Source of the DNA: Parafrigoribacterium_A soli
Lineage (GTDB): Bacteria; Actinomycetota; Actinomycetes; Actinomycetales; Microbacteriaceae
DNA: 64,000 bases
Direction of reading: 5' to 3'
Assembly: GCF_040227235.1 (NCBI RefSeq)
Contig: NZ_JBELNZ010000003.1
Location: 124,001 to 188,000, forward strand
Shown here: piece by piece, positions 23,513 to 32,602 of the stretch
Layout: every line of letters starts with the position of its first letter
Position numbering within the stretch: position 1 is the first letter of the stretch
The notes under the pieces: generated by a model
Databases searched by the model: none
The model's input: the letters and a program-made list of their open reading frames with translations, nothing else
What the model was told of the DNA's origin: nothing
Translations under genes and position numbers: made by a program

Positions 23513-23917
23513 TCAGTCGTTGCCCGAGTTGTTGCTCGTGCTCTCGCGCTGCTCGAGCCCCACCGCATCGCGCAGCTCGGCGGCATCCTTGTCCAGCCCT
23601 CGCTCGGCCATGAGGTCGCTCAGGGAGTCCGCGATCGCGTTGAGCTTGTGCTGAACGGCGAGGTCGGCGCGTGTCTGACTGTTCTGCAGCAGCGCGACCA
23701 TGAGGAAGGTGATGATCGTCGTGAGCGTGTTGATGATCAGCTGCCACGTGTCGATGCTGTGGAGGAGCAGAATCGACGGCGCCCAGAGCACCACGAGCAC
23801 CACGCAGAAGCAGAAGAACCACGCCCGGCTGGCGATCCTCGACGCACCCTCGGCGAACCGGTCGAACGCTCCGACCTTGTCTGAGATCTCACTGGGCAGA
23901 ATCGGCGGCTTTGACAT
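23513..23917 (-). CDS. Low-affinity iron permease family membrane protein
   Basis: 134 residues. Two membrane helices (WFFCFCVVLVVLWAPSILLL; TWQLIINTLTTIITFLMVALL) are followed by LQNSQTRADLAVQHKLNAI, the hallmark of the iron_permease (PF04120) family. The name comes from yeast Fet4; bacterial members are much shorter and transport is unproven. The start ATG at 23917 has TATGGT 6 nt before it, so the mRNA is probably leaderless. It is divergent from lhr. Confidence 0.85.
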   Translation of the reverse strand: MSKPPILPSEISDKVGAFDRFAEGASRIASRAWFFCFCVVLVVLWAPSILLLHSIDTWQLIINTLTTIITFLMVALLQNSQTRADLAVQHKLNAIADSLSDLMAERGLDKDAAELRDAVGLEQRESTSNNSGND

Positions 23918-24024
23918 GCTCACACCATATCCACGCGTTCCTTGGGAACGGCGGCGAGTCGTATCGGCGTGTTCTCCGCCGCCCTGAATCGCGGGCGGTC
24001 GGTGGCCTGCACGAGGATAGAAGG

Positions 24025-27000
24025 ATGACCACCCCACTCGAGCGCTTCTCCCCGGCAACGAGGCAGTGGTTCTCGGGCGCGTTCAGTGCACCGACGGATG
24101 CCCAGGCCGGCGCCTGGGACGCGATCTCCCAGGGTTCGCACGCCCTCGTCGTCGCACCCACCGGTTCGGGCAAGACCCTCGCGGCGTTTCTCTGGGCGAT
24201 CGACCGGCTCGCCACCTCGGCGGTGCCGGAGGACGCCCAGCGGCGCACGCGCGTGCTGTACATCTCGCCGCTCAAGGCGCTCGCTGTCGACGTCGAACGC
24301 AACCTGAGGGCTCCGCTCGTCGGGGTGACGCAGACCGCGAAGCGATTGGGGCTGCAGCCGCCGGAGGTAACGGTGGGCGTGCGATCGGGAGACACCTCCT
24401 CGCCGGACCGGCGGCTGCTGCAGCGAAAGCCGCCGGACATCCTGATCACCACACCCGAGTCGCTGTATTTGATGCTCACCTCCGCGGCACGGGACACCCT
24501 GCGCGGCGTTGAGACCGTGATCGTGGATGAGGTGCACGCCGTCGCCTCGACCAAGCGCGGCGCCCATCTCGCGGTCTCGCTCGAGCGGCTCGACCTGCTG
24601 CTCGACGAGCCTGCGCAGCGGATCGGCCTGTCGGCCACGGTGCGGCCGCACGAGGAGGTGGCGCGATTCCTGGCCGGCAGCGCACCGGTGAGCATCGTCG
24701 CTCCGAAGTCGACGAAGAAGTTCGATCTCTCCGTGGTGGTTCCGGTCGAGGACATGACCGAGCTCGGCACCACCGCGCCGCTCGAGGGCTCCGCCGCCGG
24801 CGCTGCGCCGCAGGGTTCGATCTGGCCGCACGTCGAAGAGAAGATTGTCGACCGCATCCTGGAGCACCGCTCGACGATCGTCTTCGCTAACTCGAGGCGG
24901 CTCGCGGAGCGACTGACCGGGCGGCTGAACGAGATCTATGCGGAGCGGTTGGACCCTTCGACAAGCCCAGGGACCGATTCTGCCGCGGGAGACGCGGAGG
25001 GCGCACAACCCGCGTTCCCGGCGCAGTCGATCGGGCAGTCGGGCGCGACCACGGGCGGGGCGCCCCTGCTCGCCCGGGCGCACCACGGCTCGGTGTCGAA
25101 GGACCAGCGGGCCGTGATCGAGGACGACCTCAAGTCGGGACGGCTGCGCTGCGTCGTGGCGACGAGTTCGCTCGAGCTCGGCATCGACATGGGCGCGGTC
25201 GACCTGGTCATCCAGGTGGAGTCGCCGCCGTCTGTCGCGAGCGGCCTCCAGCGCATCGGGCGAGCCGGCCACCAGGTCAACGAGGTCTCCCGTGGCATCA
25301 TCTTTCCGAAGCACCGGGCCGACCTGCTCCACTCCGCGGTCGCGAGTGAGCGGATGTCGGCCGGGCTGATCGAGGCGCTGGCGATTCCGCAGAATCCGCT
25401 CGACATCCTCGCCCAGCAGACCGTCGCGGCCGTCGCGCTCGACGAGGTGGACGTGGAGGATTGGTTCGACACGGTGCGCCGCAGCGCACCATTCTCGAAC
25501 ATGCCGCGCAGCGCATATGAGGCGACGCTCGATCTGCTGAGCGGTCGCTATCCCTCCGACGAGTTCGCCGAACTGCGTCCGCGCATCGTCTGGGACCGGG
25601 TGAAGGGCACCATCACGGGACGGCCCGGAGCACAGCGCCTCGCGGTCACCTCCGGTGGCACCATTCCTGACCGCGGGCTCTTCGGGGTCTTCATGGTGGG
25701 GGCGACGGACGGCGCCCGCACTTCGACAGGTTCAGCGACCGGGGGCGGCCGAGTGGGCGAGCTCGACGAGGAGATGGTCTACGAGTCGAGGGTGGGCGAC
25801 ATCTTCGCGCTCGGTACGACGAGCTGGAAGATCGAGGACATCACGCACGATCGCGTCGTCGTTTCGCCCGCGTTCGGACAGCCGGGGCGGGTTCCCTTCT
25901 GGCGGGGCGACGGGATAGGGAGGCCGGCAGAACTCGGTCGCGCGATCGGCGCGTTCACGCGGGAGGTGTCCACGCACTCCGCGGACGAGGTGCGCGCCCG
26001 CGTCTCAGTTGGAGGCCTGGACGAGCGAGCGGTCAACAACCTCATCGCCTTCGTGAACGACCAGAAGGCGGCCACGGGGCACGTTCCCACCGACCGAACC
26101 ATCGTGGTGGAACGCTTTCGCGACGAGCTCGGCGACTGGCGCGTCATCCTTCATTCCCCTTACGGCATGCAAGTTCACGCACCGTGGGCGCTCGCTGTAG
26201 GCGCGCGCATTCGGGAGCGATTCGGCATCGACGGCGCGGCCATGGCGAGCGATGACGGGGTGGTTCTGCGGATCCCCGATACCGATGCCGAACCTCCAGG
26301 AGCGGACCTCTTTCTGTTCGAGCCCGAGGAGTTGCGCGAGATCGTCACCGAGGAGGTCGGCGGTTCCGCGCTGTTCGCCTCGCGCTTTCGGGAGTGCGCC
26401 GCCAGGGCCCTGCTCTTGCCGCGGTACAACCCGGGCAGGCGGTCCCCGCTGTGGCAGCAGCGACAGCGCTCCTCCCAACTGCTTGCCGTCGCGAGTCGGT
26501 ATCCGACCTTCCCCATCGTGCTCGAGACAGTGCGGGAGGTGCTGCAGGATGTCTACGACCTGCCGGCCCTGACGACGCTGGCAGGCGAGATCGAGAGCCG
26601 TCGCATCCGCATCGTCGAAGCCGAGACCGAGCAGGCGTCGCCGTTCGCCCGCTCCTTGCTGTTCGGCTACGTCGCCGCCTTCATGTACGAGGGGGACTCG
26701 CCGCTGGCCGAGCGCAGGGCGGCCGCGCTGAGCCTCGACTCCACCCTGCTCGCCGAACTGCTGGGCCGCGCCGAACTGCGCGAGCTGCTGGATGCCGGGG
26801 TCATCGAGCAGACGGAGCTCGAGCTGCAGAGACTCGCCGCCGATCGCCGGGCGCGGGACATCGAGGGCGTGGTCGACCTGCTGCGACTGCTCGGTCCGCT
26901 CTCGCTCGACGAGATTGTGGAGCGCAGCTGGCTGGCTCGCGCGCAAAGTACGCCAGCCCCGCTGATTGAGCCCGTCGAAATCTCCCAACTCCATGGTCAA

Positions 27001-28722
27001 GGCGAGGTCTCGACAAGCTCGACCAGCGAAACTGCAGAACTACACGCACAACTCACCGCTCTCGTCCGCACGAACCGCCTCATGGCGGCGACGATCGCGG
27101 GCGCGGAACGCTGGGCGGTGATCGAAGACGCGAGTCGCCTGCGCGATGCCCTGGGCACGCCGCTTCCGATCGGGGTTCCGGTCGCGTTCATCGAACCGGT
27201 CGATGACCCGCTCGGCGACCTCGTCGGCCGCTTCGCGAGAACCCACGGTCCCTTCACCGCGCTCGATGTGGCCGAGCGACTCGGTCTCGGCACCGCCGTC
27301 GCCCTCGAGACGCTGCGCCGACTCGCACAACAGCGGCGCGTCGTCGAGGGCGAGTTCCGTCCGGGCAGCTCGGGCAGCGAGTGGTGCGACGCCGAGGTGC
27401 TGCGACGGCTGCGCGCGCGCTCGCTCGCCGCGCTTCGCCACGAGGTCGAGCCGGTGGATGCCGCCACACTCGGACGCTTCCTTCCGGCCTGGCAGCACGT
27501 GGCCGAGCCGCTGCGGGGAGTGGATGGTGTGGTGCAGGTGATCGACCAGCTCTCGGGGGTCGCTCTGCCGGCATCCGCGTGGGAATCCCTCGTGCTGCCG
27601 GCGCGAGTGCGTGACTACTCGCCGGTCATGCTCGACGAGCTCACGGCATCCGGTGAAGTTATGTGGTCGGGTCGTGGGGCCCTGCCGGGCAACGACGGCT
27701 GGGTGAGCCTGCACCTGGCTGAGAGCGCGCCGCTCACGCTTGCCGAGCCGAGCGGTGATGAGACGACGGAGCTGCAGCGCGAGATCCTCGCGAGCCTCGC
27801 CGGGGGCGGCGCGTACTTCTTCCGCCAGCTCGCGTCGGCCGTGGGCAGCACGGATGATCGCGAGCTGCTCGCCGCGCTGTGGGAGCTCGTCTGGGGCGGC
27901 CTGGTCACGAACGACACACTCTCGCCGCTGAGGTCGTATCTCGGAGGGCCGGTCAGGCCGCGAGCGGTCACCCGCAGCCGTTCGTACCGCGGCAGGGGTC
28001 GCCCGTCGCTGCCGTCGCAGTCCGGCCCGCCGAGCGCGGCCGGGCGGTGGTCGCTCTTGCCGCTCGCGGAGGCCGACCCCACCGTGCGAGCGCTCGCGAC
28101 CGCCGAGTTGCTCCTCGAACGCCACGGCGTCGTCACGCGCGGTTCGGTCGTGAGTGAGTCCGTGCGCGGCGGGTTCGCGCTCGTATACAAGGTGCTCAGC
28201 GGCTTCGAGGAGTCGGGTAGGGCGCGGCGTGGATACTTCGTCGAGGGTCTCGGTGGCGCGCAGTTCGCCACCGGAGCCACGGTGGACCGCCTGCGCAGTT
28301 TCAGCCGCGAACCGGACTCGAACGAGCCGCTCACCTCGATCACGCTCGCAGCGACCGACCCCGCGAACCCCTACGGCGCCGCGCTGCCGTGGCCGTCGAA
28401 CCTTCCGACCGACCGTGACTCCTCCGAGGCCGAGAAGCGCGGGCATCGTCCCGGTCGCAAGGCAGGCGCCCTCGTGGTGCTCGTGGATGGTGAGCTCACG
28501 CTGTACGTCGAACGCGGCGGCAAGACGATGCTCACCTTCGGCAGCGACGAGTCCGCGTTGGCTGCGGCAACCGCATCCCTCGCCAGCACGATCCGTCGAT
28601 CGGGTGGCAGGCTCAAGGTCGAGAAGGCGGATGGTGTCTTCGTGATCGGCACGCCGCTCGGCACGGCACTCACGGCCGCGGGGTTCAGCATGACGCCGCA
28701 GGGACTTCGGCTGCGCGGTTAG
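24025..28722 (+). CDS. lhr: Lhr-type ATP-dependent DNA helicase
   Basis: A 1565-residue superfamily 2 helicase. RecA1 has Walker A APTGSGKTLAAF (residues 44-53) and the DEVH box (near 167); RecA2 carries the RIGRAGHQ motif. The C-terminal ~1000 residues are the Lhr-specific region. Start at ATG 24025 (MTTPLERFSP). Three in-frame tracts look like inserted repeats: bases 24954-24976, 25721-25740 and 26960-27028. Lhr acts in mitomycin-type DNA repair in mycobacteria and is often next to the nei2 glycosylase gene; here nei2 is 3 kb downstream. Confidence 0.96.
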   Translation: MTTPLERFSPATRQWFSGAFSAPTDAQAGAWDAISQGSHALVVAPTGSGKTLAAFLWAIDRLATSAVPEDAQRRTRVLYISPLKALAVDVERNLRAPLVGVTQTAKRLGLQPPEVTVGVRSGDTSSPDRRLLQRKPPDILITTPESLYLMLTSAARDTLRGVETVIVDEVHAVASTKRGAHLAVSLERLDLLLDEPAQRIGLSATVRPHEEVARFLAGSAPVSIVAPKSTKKFDLSVVVPVEDMTELGTTAPLEGSAAGAAPQGSIWPHVEEKIVDRILEHRSTIVFANSRRLAERLTGRLNEIYAERLDPSTSPGTDSAAGDAEGAQPAFPAQSIGQSGATTGGAPLLARAHHGSVSKDQRAVIEDDLKSGRLRCVVATSSLELGIDMGAVDLVIQVESPPSVASGLQRIGRAGHQVNEVSRGIIFPKHRADLLHSAVASERMSAGLIEALAIPQNPLDILAQQTVAAVALDEVDVEDWFDTVRRSAPFSNMPRSAYEATLDLLSGRYPSDEFAELRPRIVWDRVKGTITGRPGAQRLAVTSGGTIPDRGLFGVFMVGATDGARTSTGSATGGGRVGELDEEMVYESRVGDIFALGTTSWKIEDITHDRVVVSPAFGQPGRVPFWRGDGIGRPAELGRAIGAFTREVSTHSADEVRARVSVGGLDERAVNNLIAFVNDQKAATGHVPTDRTIVVERFRDELGDWRVILHSPYGMQVHAPWALAVGARIRERFGIDGAAMASDDGVVLRIPDTDAEPPGADLFLFEPEELREIVTEEVGGSALFASRFRECAARALLLPRYNPGRRSPLWQQRQRSSQLLAVASRYPTFPIVLETVREVLQDVYDLPALTTLAGEIESRRIRIVEAETEQASPFARSLLFGYVAAFMYEGDSPLAERRAAALSLDSTLLAELLGRAELRELLDAGVIEQTELELQRLAADRRARDIEGVVDLLRLLGPLSLDEIVERSWLARAQSTPAPLIEPVEISQLHGQGEVSTSSTSETAELHAQLTALVRTNRLMAATIAGAERWAVIEDASRLRDALGTPLPIGVPVAFIEPVDDPLGDLVGRFARTHGPFTALDVAERLGLGTAVALETLRRLAQQRRVVEGEFRPGSSGSEWCDAEVLRRLRARSLAALRHEVEPVDAATLGRFLPAWQHVAEPLRGVDGVVQVIDQLSGVALPASAWESLVLPARVRDYSPVMLDELTASGEVMWSGRGALPGNDGWVSLHLAESAPLTLAEPSGDETTELQREILASLAGGGAYFFRQLASAVGSTDDRELLAALWELVWGGLVTNDTLSPLRSYLGGPVRPRAVTRSRSYRGRGRPSLPSQSGPPSAAGRWSLLPLAEADPTVRALATAELLLERHGVVTRGSVVSESVRGGFALVYKVLSGFEESGRARRGYFVEGLGGAQFATGATVDRLRSFSREPDSNEPLTSITLAATDPANPYGAALPWPSNLPTDRDSSEAEKRGHRPGRKAGALVVLVDGELTLYVERGGKTMLTFGSDESALAAATASLASTIRRSGGRLKVEKADGVFVIGTPLGTALTAAGFSMTPQGLRLRG
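24954..24976. repeat. Short dispersed repeat inside lhr
   Basis: CCCTTCGACAAGCCCAGGGA and following bases match the repeat family seen at 6259 and 9648. It encodes about residues 310-317 of Lhr, in a low-complexity stretch between helicase motifs. Confidence 0.5.
25721..25740. repeat. Short dispersed repeat inside lhr (second)
   Basis: CTTCGACAGGTTCAGCGACC is a close copy of the repeat at 6259 (two substitutions). It encodes about residues 566-572 of Lhr in a Gly/Ser/Thr-rich tract. Confidence 0.55.
26960..27028. repeat. 69-bp imperfect hairpin repeat inside lhr
   Basis: Left arm 26960-26984 and right arm 27004-27028 are inverted repeats at 19 of 25 positions, built from TTGAGCCCGTCGAAATCTC and GAGGTCTCGACAAGCTCGAC. 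It is read in frame and encodes about residues 979-1001 (IEPVEISQLHGQGEVSTSST). It resembles a palindromic mobile repeat that inserted without breaking the gene. Confidence 0.65.
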
Positions 28723-28724
28723 CC

Positions 28725-28870
28725 CTAACGCCCGCAGTGATAACGGCATCCTGCGATGCGAATCTCTCCGTCGTCGACCTTGTAAACGAGGCGGTGCTCG
28801 TCGGAGATTCGGCGAGACCAGTACCGTGGAAGCCGTGCTTCAACGGCTCGGGGTGATAACGACCTCTTCG
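28725..28870 (-). pseudogene. YoeB/Txe-type toxin remnant (frameshifted, 5'-truncated)
   Basis: Minus-strand translation gives PEPLKHGFHG, then, one base out of frame, YWSRRISDEHRLVYKVDDGE and IRIAGCRYHCGR followed by a stop. These match the C-terminal half of YoeB mRNA interferases, including the catalytic EHRLVY region and the terminal RYHx motif. One base is missing near 28822 (CACGGTACTGG), and the N-terminal half and any YefM antitoxin are absent. It is therefore a dead fragment, between lhr and an ABC exporter. Confidence 0.8.
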
Positions 28871-28902
28871 CGATCGTCCGTCACCGCCGACGGGGTCGCG
28901 GT

Positions 28903-29670
28903 TCAGCGCACCGACCAACGGAACCAACGGATGCCGACAAAGGCGAAGACGACGATGTAGACGACACAGGCCAGCAGCGCGTTTGTGTCCTGGCCGCTCC
29001 ACGCCGCCAGCGCAAGCGCGTCGGCGAAGAGCGTCATGAGCGCGCCCACCGGGGACCAGTCCGCGATCGCCTTGATGGTGTCGCCGAGGATGCCCGTTGT
29101 GCCGAACAGACCGAGCAGCAGGAGCAGGGCGAACAGGATGCGCCCGATCGCGTTGACCGCGCCCGCGGAGTCGACGAGTCCGACGAGCGCCTGCCCGATC
29201 GAGAGGAAGACGGCCGCGCCCAGAATGGCGATGAGGAGCACGAGCGCGTACTGCCCCACGCTCAGGGTGAGCCCGTGCACGATCGACCCGATGATCACCA
29301 CGACGACCGCGACGACCAGGTTGAGGACGATCTGGATGACCAGCCGACTGGACATGATCATCCAACTCGGCGCCGGGGTCACCCGCAGTCTCTGCAACAC
29401 GCCCGCCTGTCGATCCTGCGACAGGCTCACGGCATAGCCGAGAAGGCTCGAGGAGATCAGTCCCACCGTCAGGGCCAGACCGATGATCAGGTCCGGGCCA
29501 CCGAGGGTGTGAATTCTCTTCTGCCCGAAGCTGGTGGCGACCACGATGATGACGGGTACGAGGGCCGTCACGATGCCGGAGGTGCGATTGCGTAGCAGAA
29601 CCGCGCCATCCGCCCGAAGCAGCGACCCCATCACGAGGCCTAGCGATGGTTGATCAGTCACGGATCTCAC
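28903..29670 (-). CDS. ABC-2 type exporter permease
   Basis: 255 residues with six predicted helices (TALVPVIIVVATSF; GLALTVGLISSSLLGYAV; IVLNLVVAVVVVIIGSIV; QYALVLLIAILGAAVFLSI; ILFALLLLLGLFGTTGIL; ALLACVVYIVVFAFVGI). The cytoplasmic motif LSQDRQAGVLQRLRVTP is typical of ABC-2 drug or lipid exporters. It overlaps the ATPase gene upstream by 17 bp, so both are co-translated. The substrate is not predictable. Confidence 0.88.
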   Translation of the reverse strand: MRSVTDQPSLGLVMGSLLRADGAVLLRNRTSGIVTALVPVIIVVATSFGQKRIHTLGGPDLIIGLALTVGLISSSLLGYAVSLSQDRQAGVLQRLRVTPAPSWMIMSSRLVIQIVLNLVVAVVVVIIGSIVHGLTLSVGQYALVLLIAILGAAVFLSIGQALVGLVDSAGAVNAIGRILFALLLLLGLFGTTGILGDTIKAIADWSPVGALMTLFADALALAAWSGQDTNALLACVVYIVVFAFVGIRWFRWSVR

Positions 29671-30442
29671 TTCCCGTCAGCCCGATGAAGACGTCTTCCA
29701 GGGTGACCTCGCCGTGCGCGACGGCGAGCACGCGCGGATCGACTTTGTGCTTTTCGATCAGCTCCGCCGGGGTGCCCAGAGTCAGAAGCGCGCCGCTGTC
29801 GATGATCGCGACGCGATCGCAGACGGCCTGAGCCTCCTCCATCGAGTGCGTCGTAAGGAGGATGCTACGGCCGGCTCCCCGAGCCTGCTCGATGCGCTGC
29901 CACAGCGCACGCCGCGACTGGGGGTCGAGCCCCGCGGTCGGTTCGTCCAGGAGCAGCAGCAGCGGATCGTGAATCGTCGCGATCAGGAGCGAGAGTCTCT
30001 GCTGTTGCCCACCGGAGAGCTGCTTGAACCGTCTGCGGGATTCCTCCGCGAGGCCCGCGGCTTTCAGGGCACTCTCAACCTCGTCCCGCGAGATCCGTAC
30101 GCCGTAGAGACCGGCATACAGGCGGAGAATCTGGCTGATGCTCAGCTCGGGCTGGAAGCTCGTCGCCTGCAGCTGCACGCCCATCCGGCCACGCGCGTCG
30201 GACGGATGCTCGCGCGCATCGATCCCGTCGACGAGCACCGTGCCGCCGCGCGGCACGACCAACCCCTCGATCGCACTGAGGCAACTGGTCTTGCCCGCGC
30301 CGTTCGGTCCGAGCAGGCCGAAGATCTCGCCGGATCGGATGCTGAAACTCACGCCGTTCACGGCATGTTTGCTTCCGTAAGACACGCGAAGGTCCTGGAC
30401 GGCGAGGACCGACGCCTCTGGCGGGTGATTTTCCTCAACCAT
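29654..30442 (-). CDS. ABC exporter ATP-binding protein
   Basis: 262 residues with Walker A LLGPNGAGKTSCL, signature LSGGQQQRLSLL, Walker B LLLLLDEPTAGLDP and the switch His (LLTTHSMEEA). It is the ATPase for the permease it overlaps. The start is ATG at 30442 because TACGCT lies 6 nt before it (leaderless); another ATG at 30457 has no signal. DrrA-like sequences suggest drug or lipid export, but this is a weak guide. Confidence 0.9.
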   Translation of the reverse strand: MVEENHPPEASVLAVQDLRVSYGSKHAVNGVSFSIRSGEIFGLLGPNGAGKTSCLSAIEGLVVPRGGTVLVDGIDAREHPSDARGRMGVQLQATSFQPELSISQILRLYAGLYGVRISRDEVESALKAAGLAEESRRRFKQLSGGQQQRLSLLIATIHDPLLLLLDEPTAGLDPQSRRALWQRIEQARGAGRSILLTTHSMEEAQAVCDRVAIIDSGALLTLGTPAELIEKHKVDPRVLAVAHGEVTLEDVFIGLTGSEIRD

Positions 30443-30482
30443 GGGCTGAGCGTACATCCGCGCCGGCCCATGCTGACGAGGA

Positions 30483-31511
30483 TCAGACCGCGATCCAGTC
30501 GAGCGGCGCTGACGATTCTCTGTGCCAGTCGGTCGGCGCTCCGGATTCGGCGAGCACGTCTGTGAGCCAGTGGGTCTCGTCGGGGTTCCATCCGGCGAGC
30601 ACTGTGTGCGAGTTGCCTGCGGCAACGGCTCGGCCCGCGGTCGCGAGGTAGCCGAACACCGTGAGGTGCACCGCGTCGAAGTCGGATGCCACGGCCGCCC
30701 AGTCCGGGATCAGCCAGCTGCCCTCGTGCCCGGTCGCCCTCCACCAGTCGTGGCGACGGGACAGCGACACATCCAGCGGATACCTGCCCGCCAACTCGGC
30801 CCAGGCATCCGGCCCGGTGATCTCGAAGACGCGAGCGTCGGATGCTGGCCGGAGCGGCCACACCCGCGCCTGCTGCCAGCCAAAGCTGTCTTCGACGAGC
30901 GCGAGCCTGACCGCGGCGAGCGTGGGAAGCGCTCGGGTTGTGGTCACGAGTGGCACCAGTTGAGGCGCCGACCACCAGTATCCCGACACGTTCTCCGTAA
31001 GGGGGTGCGGACGCTCCCGCGACTGGAGTTCGTCGGCGAACGTGCGAGCCCTCCACTGCTCAAGCAGTGCGGCCGACCCGGTCAACGCCGGCGGGTCCAT
31101 GGGCGTCTCGTCGAGCCACTGCACGTATCGCTGCCGCTCACGATCGAGCGGCGTCATCCACCACGCGGTCTCGGGAGAGGCGGCGACTGCCTCGGCGATC
31201 GGCGCAAGAGCAGCCCGGACTCGCGGATCGGCGAGGAGACGATCGGTCTCGTCGGGCTCCTGCCAGTACCGTGCCGCGTCTACTGACTCCAGGAGCGCCG
31301 TCATGAGTGCGAGCTCGGCGCGCTCGAAGAGACGCTCGCTCGCACAGCTAACGACATCCGTCAGCGCAGCAATGATGCCCGAGCCGCCCCTTCCCGTCTC
31401 CGCGCGCGACACGAGCGCCCGCAGTTGCGGCTCCGTCGACGCGAGCAGGCACAGGCAGACCCGGCGACCACGCGGTCCGCTCAGAAGATCCGACCCCGTC
31501 GCATCCGTCAT
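30483..31511 (-). CDS. Hypothetical protein, unknown function
   Basis: I do not recognise this 342-residue protein. It has no signal peptide or membrane helix and is rich in Trp (ENVSGYWWSAPQL, RRHDWWRATGHEGSW, VLAGWNPDETHWLTDV), suggesting a compact globular cytoplasmic domain. The start ATG at 31511 is supported by TAGAGT 6 nt upstream (leaderless), and codon use resembles the neighbours, so it is a real gene. It is convergent with no gene and lies upstream of the exporter operon, in the same direction. Confidence 0.75.
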   Translation of the reverse strand: MTDATGSDLLSGPRGRRVCLCLLASTEPQLRALVSRAETGRGGSGIIAALTDVVSCASERLFERAELALMTALLESVDAARYWQEPDETDRLLADPRVRAALAPIAEAVAASPETAWWMTPLDRERQRYVQWLDETPMDPPALTGSAALLEQWRARTFADELQSRERPHPLTENVSGYWWSAPQLVPLVTTTRALPTLAAVRLALVEDSFGWQQARVWPLRPASDARVFEITGPDAWAELAGRYPLDVSLSRRHDWWRATGHEGSWLIPDWAAVASDFDAVHLTVFGYLATAGRAVAAGNSHTVLAGWNPDETHWLTDVLAESGAPTDWHRESSAPLDWIAV

Positions 31512-31580
31512 CTGCCGACTCTAACCCCCCACGCGAGGTCGACCGGATGCCCGAGCGCAGTCTCGGGGACCTTCGCATGG

Positions 31581-31670
31581 CATAACTCCTGCAATTCGCC
31601 GCCCTGGGCCGGCGGCGCACCGAGAACGCGGGCTCGGCGGCGGCGAGCGTCGCGAACTGCCTGAGTTATG
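31581..31670. repeat. Palindromic element, copy 2 (CATAACTC family)
   Basis: A 90-bp element. The ends CATAACTCCTGCAATTCGCC and CGCGAACTGCCTGAGTTATG pair at 16 of 20 positions, with a GC-rich interior. The left end is identical to copy 1 for 19 bases. It lies in the 254-bp gap before nei2. The rest of the gap holds the nei2 promoter (TAGGGT at 31733-31738) and nothing else visible. Confidence 0.85.
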
Positions 31671-31765
31671 AATAGAGGATGCATCACCCGGGTCAGCACG
31701 TGCGCAACGAGGTCACGCCCAGCGCTGGCGACTAGGGTTTCTGCCAGACCGCGAGAGGAGGCCCG

Positions 31766-32545
31766 ATGCCCGAGGGCGACACCGTGTGGCTCGCGGCGCA
31801 CAACCTCAACGCGGCGCTGCAGGGCGAGGTGCTCACCGGGTTCGACCTTCGCGTTCCCGCCTTCGCCACCGCAGACCTCAGCGGCGAGACGATCGACGAG
31901 GTGGCCAGCCGCGGCAAGCACCTGCTCATGCGCATCGGCGACTTCACGCTGCACAGCCACCTCAAGATGGAGGGCGCGTGGCACCTCTACCGACACGGCA
32001 CCCCGTGGCGACGCCCCGCTCACGAGGCACGCGCCGTGCTCGAGACGGCCGAGTGGCAGGCGGTGGGCTTCTCGCTCGGCATCACCGAACTCGTCGCGCG
32101 AAGCGCCGAAGAGAGCGTCGTCGGTTACCTCGGCCCCGATCTCCTGGGCAGCGACTGGGATGCCGCGGAGGCTTCCCGGAGACTGCTGGCCGCACCAGAG
32201 ACACCGGTCTTCGTTGCTCTGCAGGACCAGCGGAACCTCGCCGGCATCGGCAACGAGTACGCCAACGAGCTGTGCTTCCTGCGCGGCCTCGCGCCGACGC
32301 GACCGATCGCCGAGGTCGCCGACGTGAGCGGAACGCTCGCGCTCGCCCACCGGATGCTGCGCGCCAATCGCGAGCGCACCATCCGCAGCACCACCGGCGA
32401 CCTGCGGCCGGGCCGAACGAGCTGGGTCTACGGCCGCGCCGGCAAGCCGTGCAGGCGCTGCGGCACAACGATCCTGCACGGCACGCTCGGCGCAACCCCG
32501 CTCACGCAGCGAGACGCGTACTGGTGTCCGCGCTGCCAGAGCTAA
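31766..32545 (+). CDS. nei2: Fpg/Nei family DNA glycosylase (Nei2-type)
   Basis: Bifunctional base-excision glycosylase of 259 residues. The catalytic N-terminus is MPEGDTVW, followed by the conserved Lys (ASRGKHLLM), the helix-two-turn-helix NLAGIGNEYANELCF, and a C-terminal zinc finger CRRCG...WCPRCQS. This is the actinobacterial Nei2 type. The start has GAGGAGG upstream. Nei2 commonly lies next to lhr; here the two are parted by a toxin remnant, an exporter and a hypothetical gene. Confidence 0.93.
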   Translation: MPEGDTVWLAAHNLNAALQGEVLTGFDLRVPAFATADLSGETIDEVASRGKHLLMRIGDFTLHSHLKMEGAWHLYRHGTPWRRPAHEARAVLETAEWQAVGFSLGITELVARSAEESVVGYLGPDLLGSDWDAAEASRRLLAAPETPVFVALQDQRNLAGIGNEYANELCFLRGLAPTRPIAEVADVSGTLALAHRMLRANRERTIRSTTGDLRPGRTSWVYGRAGKPCRRCGTTILHGTLGATPLTQRDAYWCPRCQS

Positions 32546-32602
32546 CGGCGATCCGCCGACGCGCCATCGCGAGGGTAGAGGCGCTGCCAGACGCGAGCAC
32601 CG

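Noticed and set aside
28725..28870. Programmed frameshift in a functional YoeB gene
   Set aside because: The N-terminal half and a start codon are missing as well, so decay is the simpler reading.
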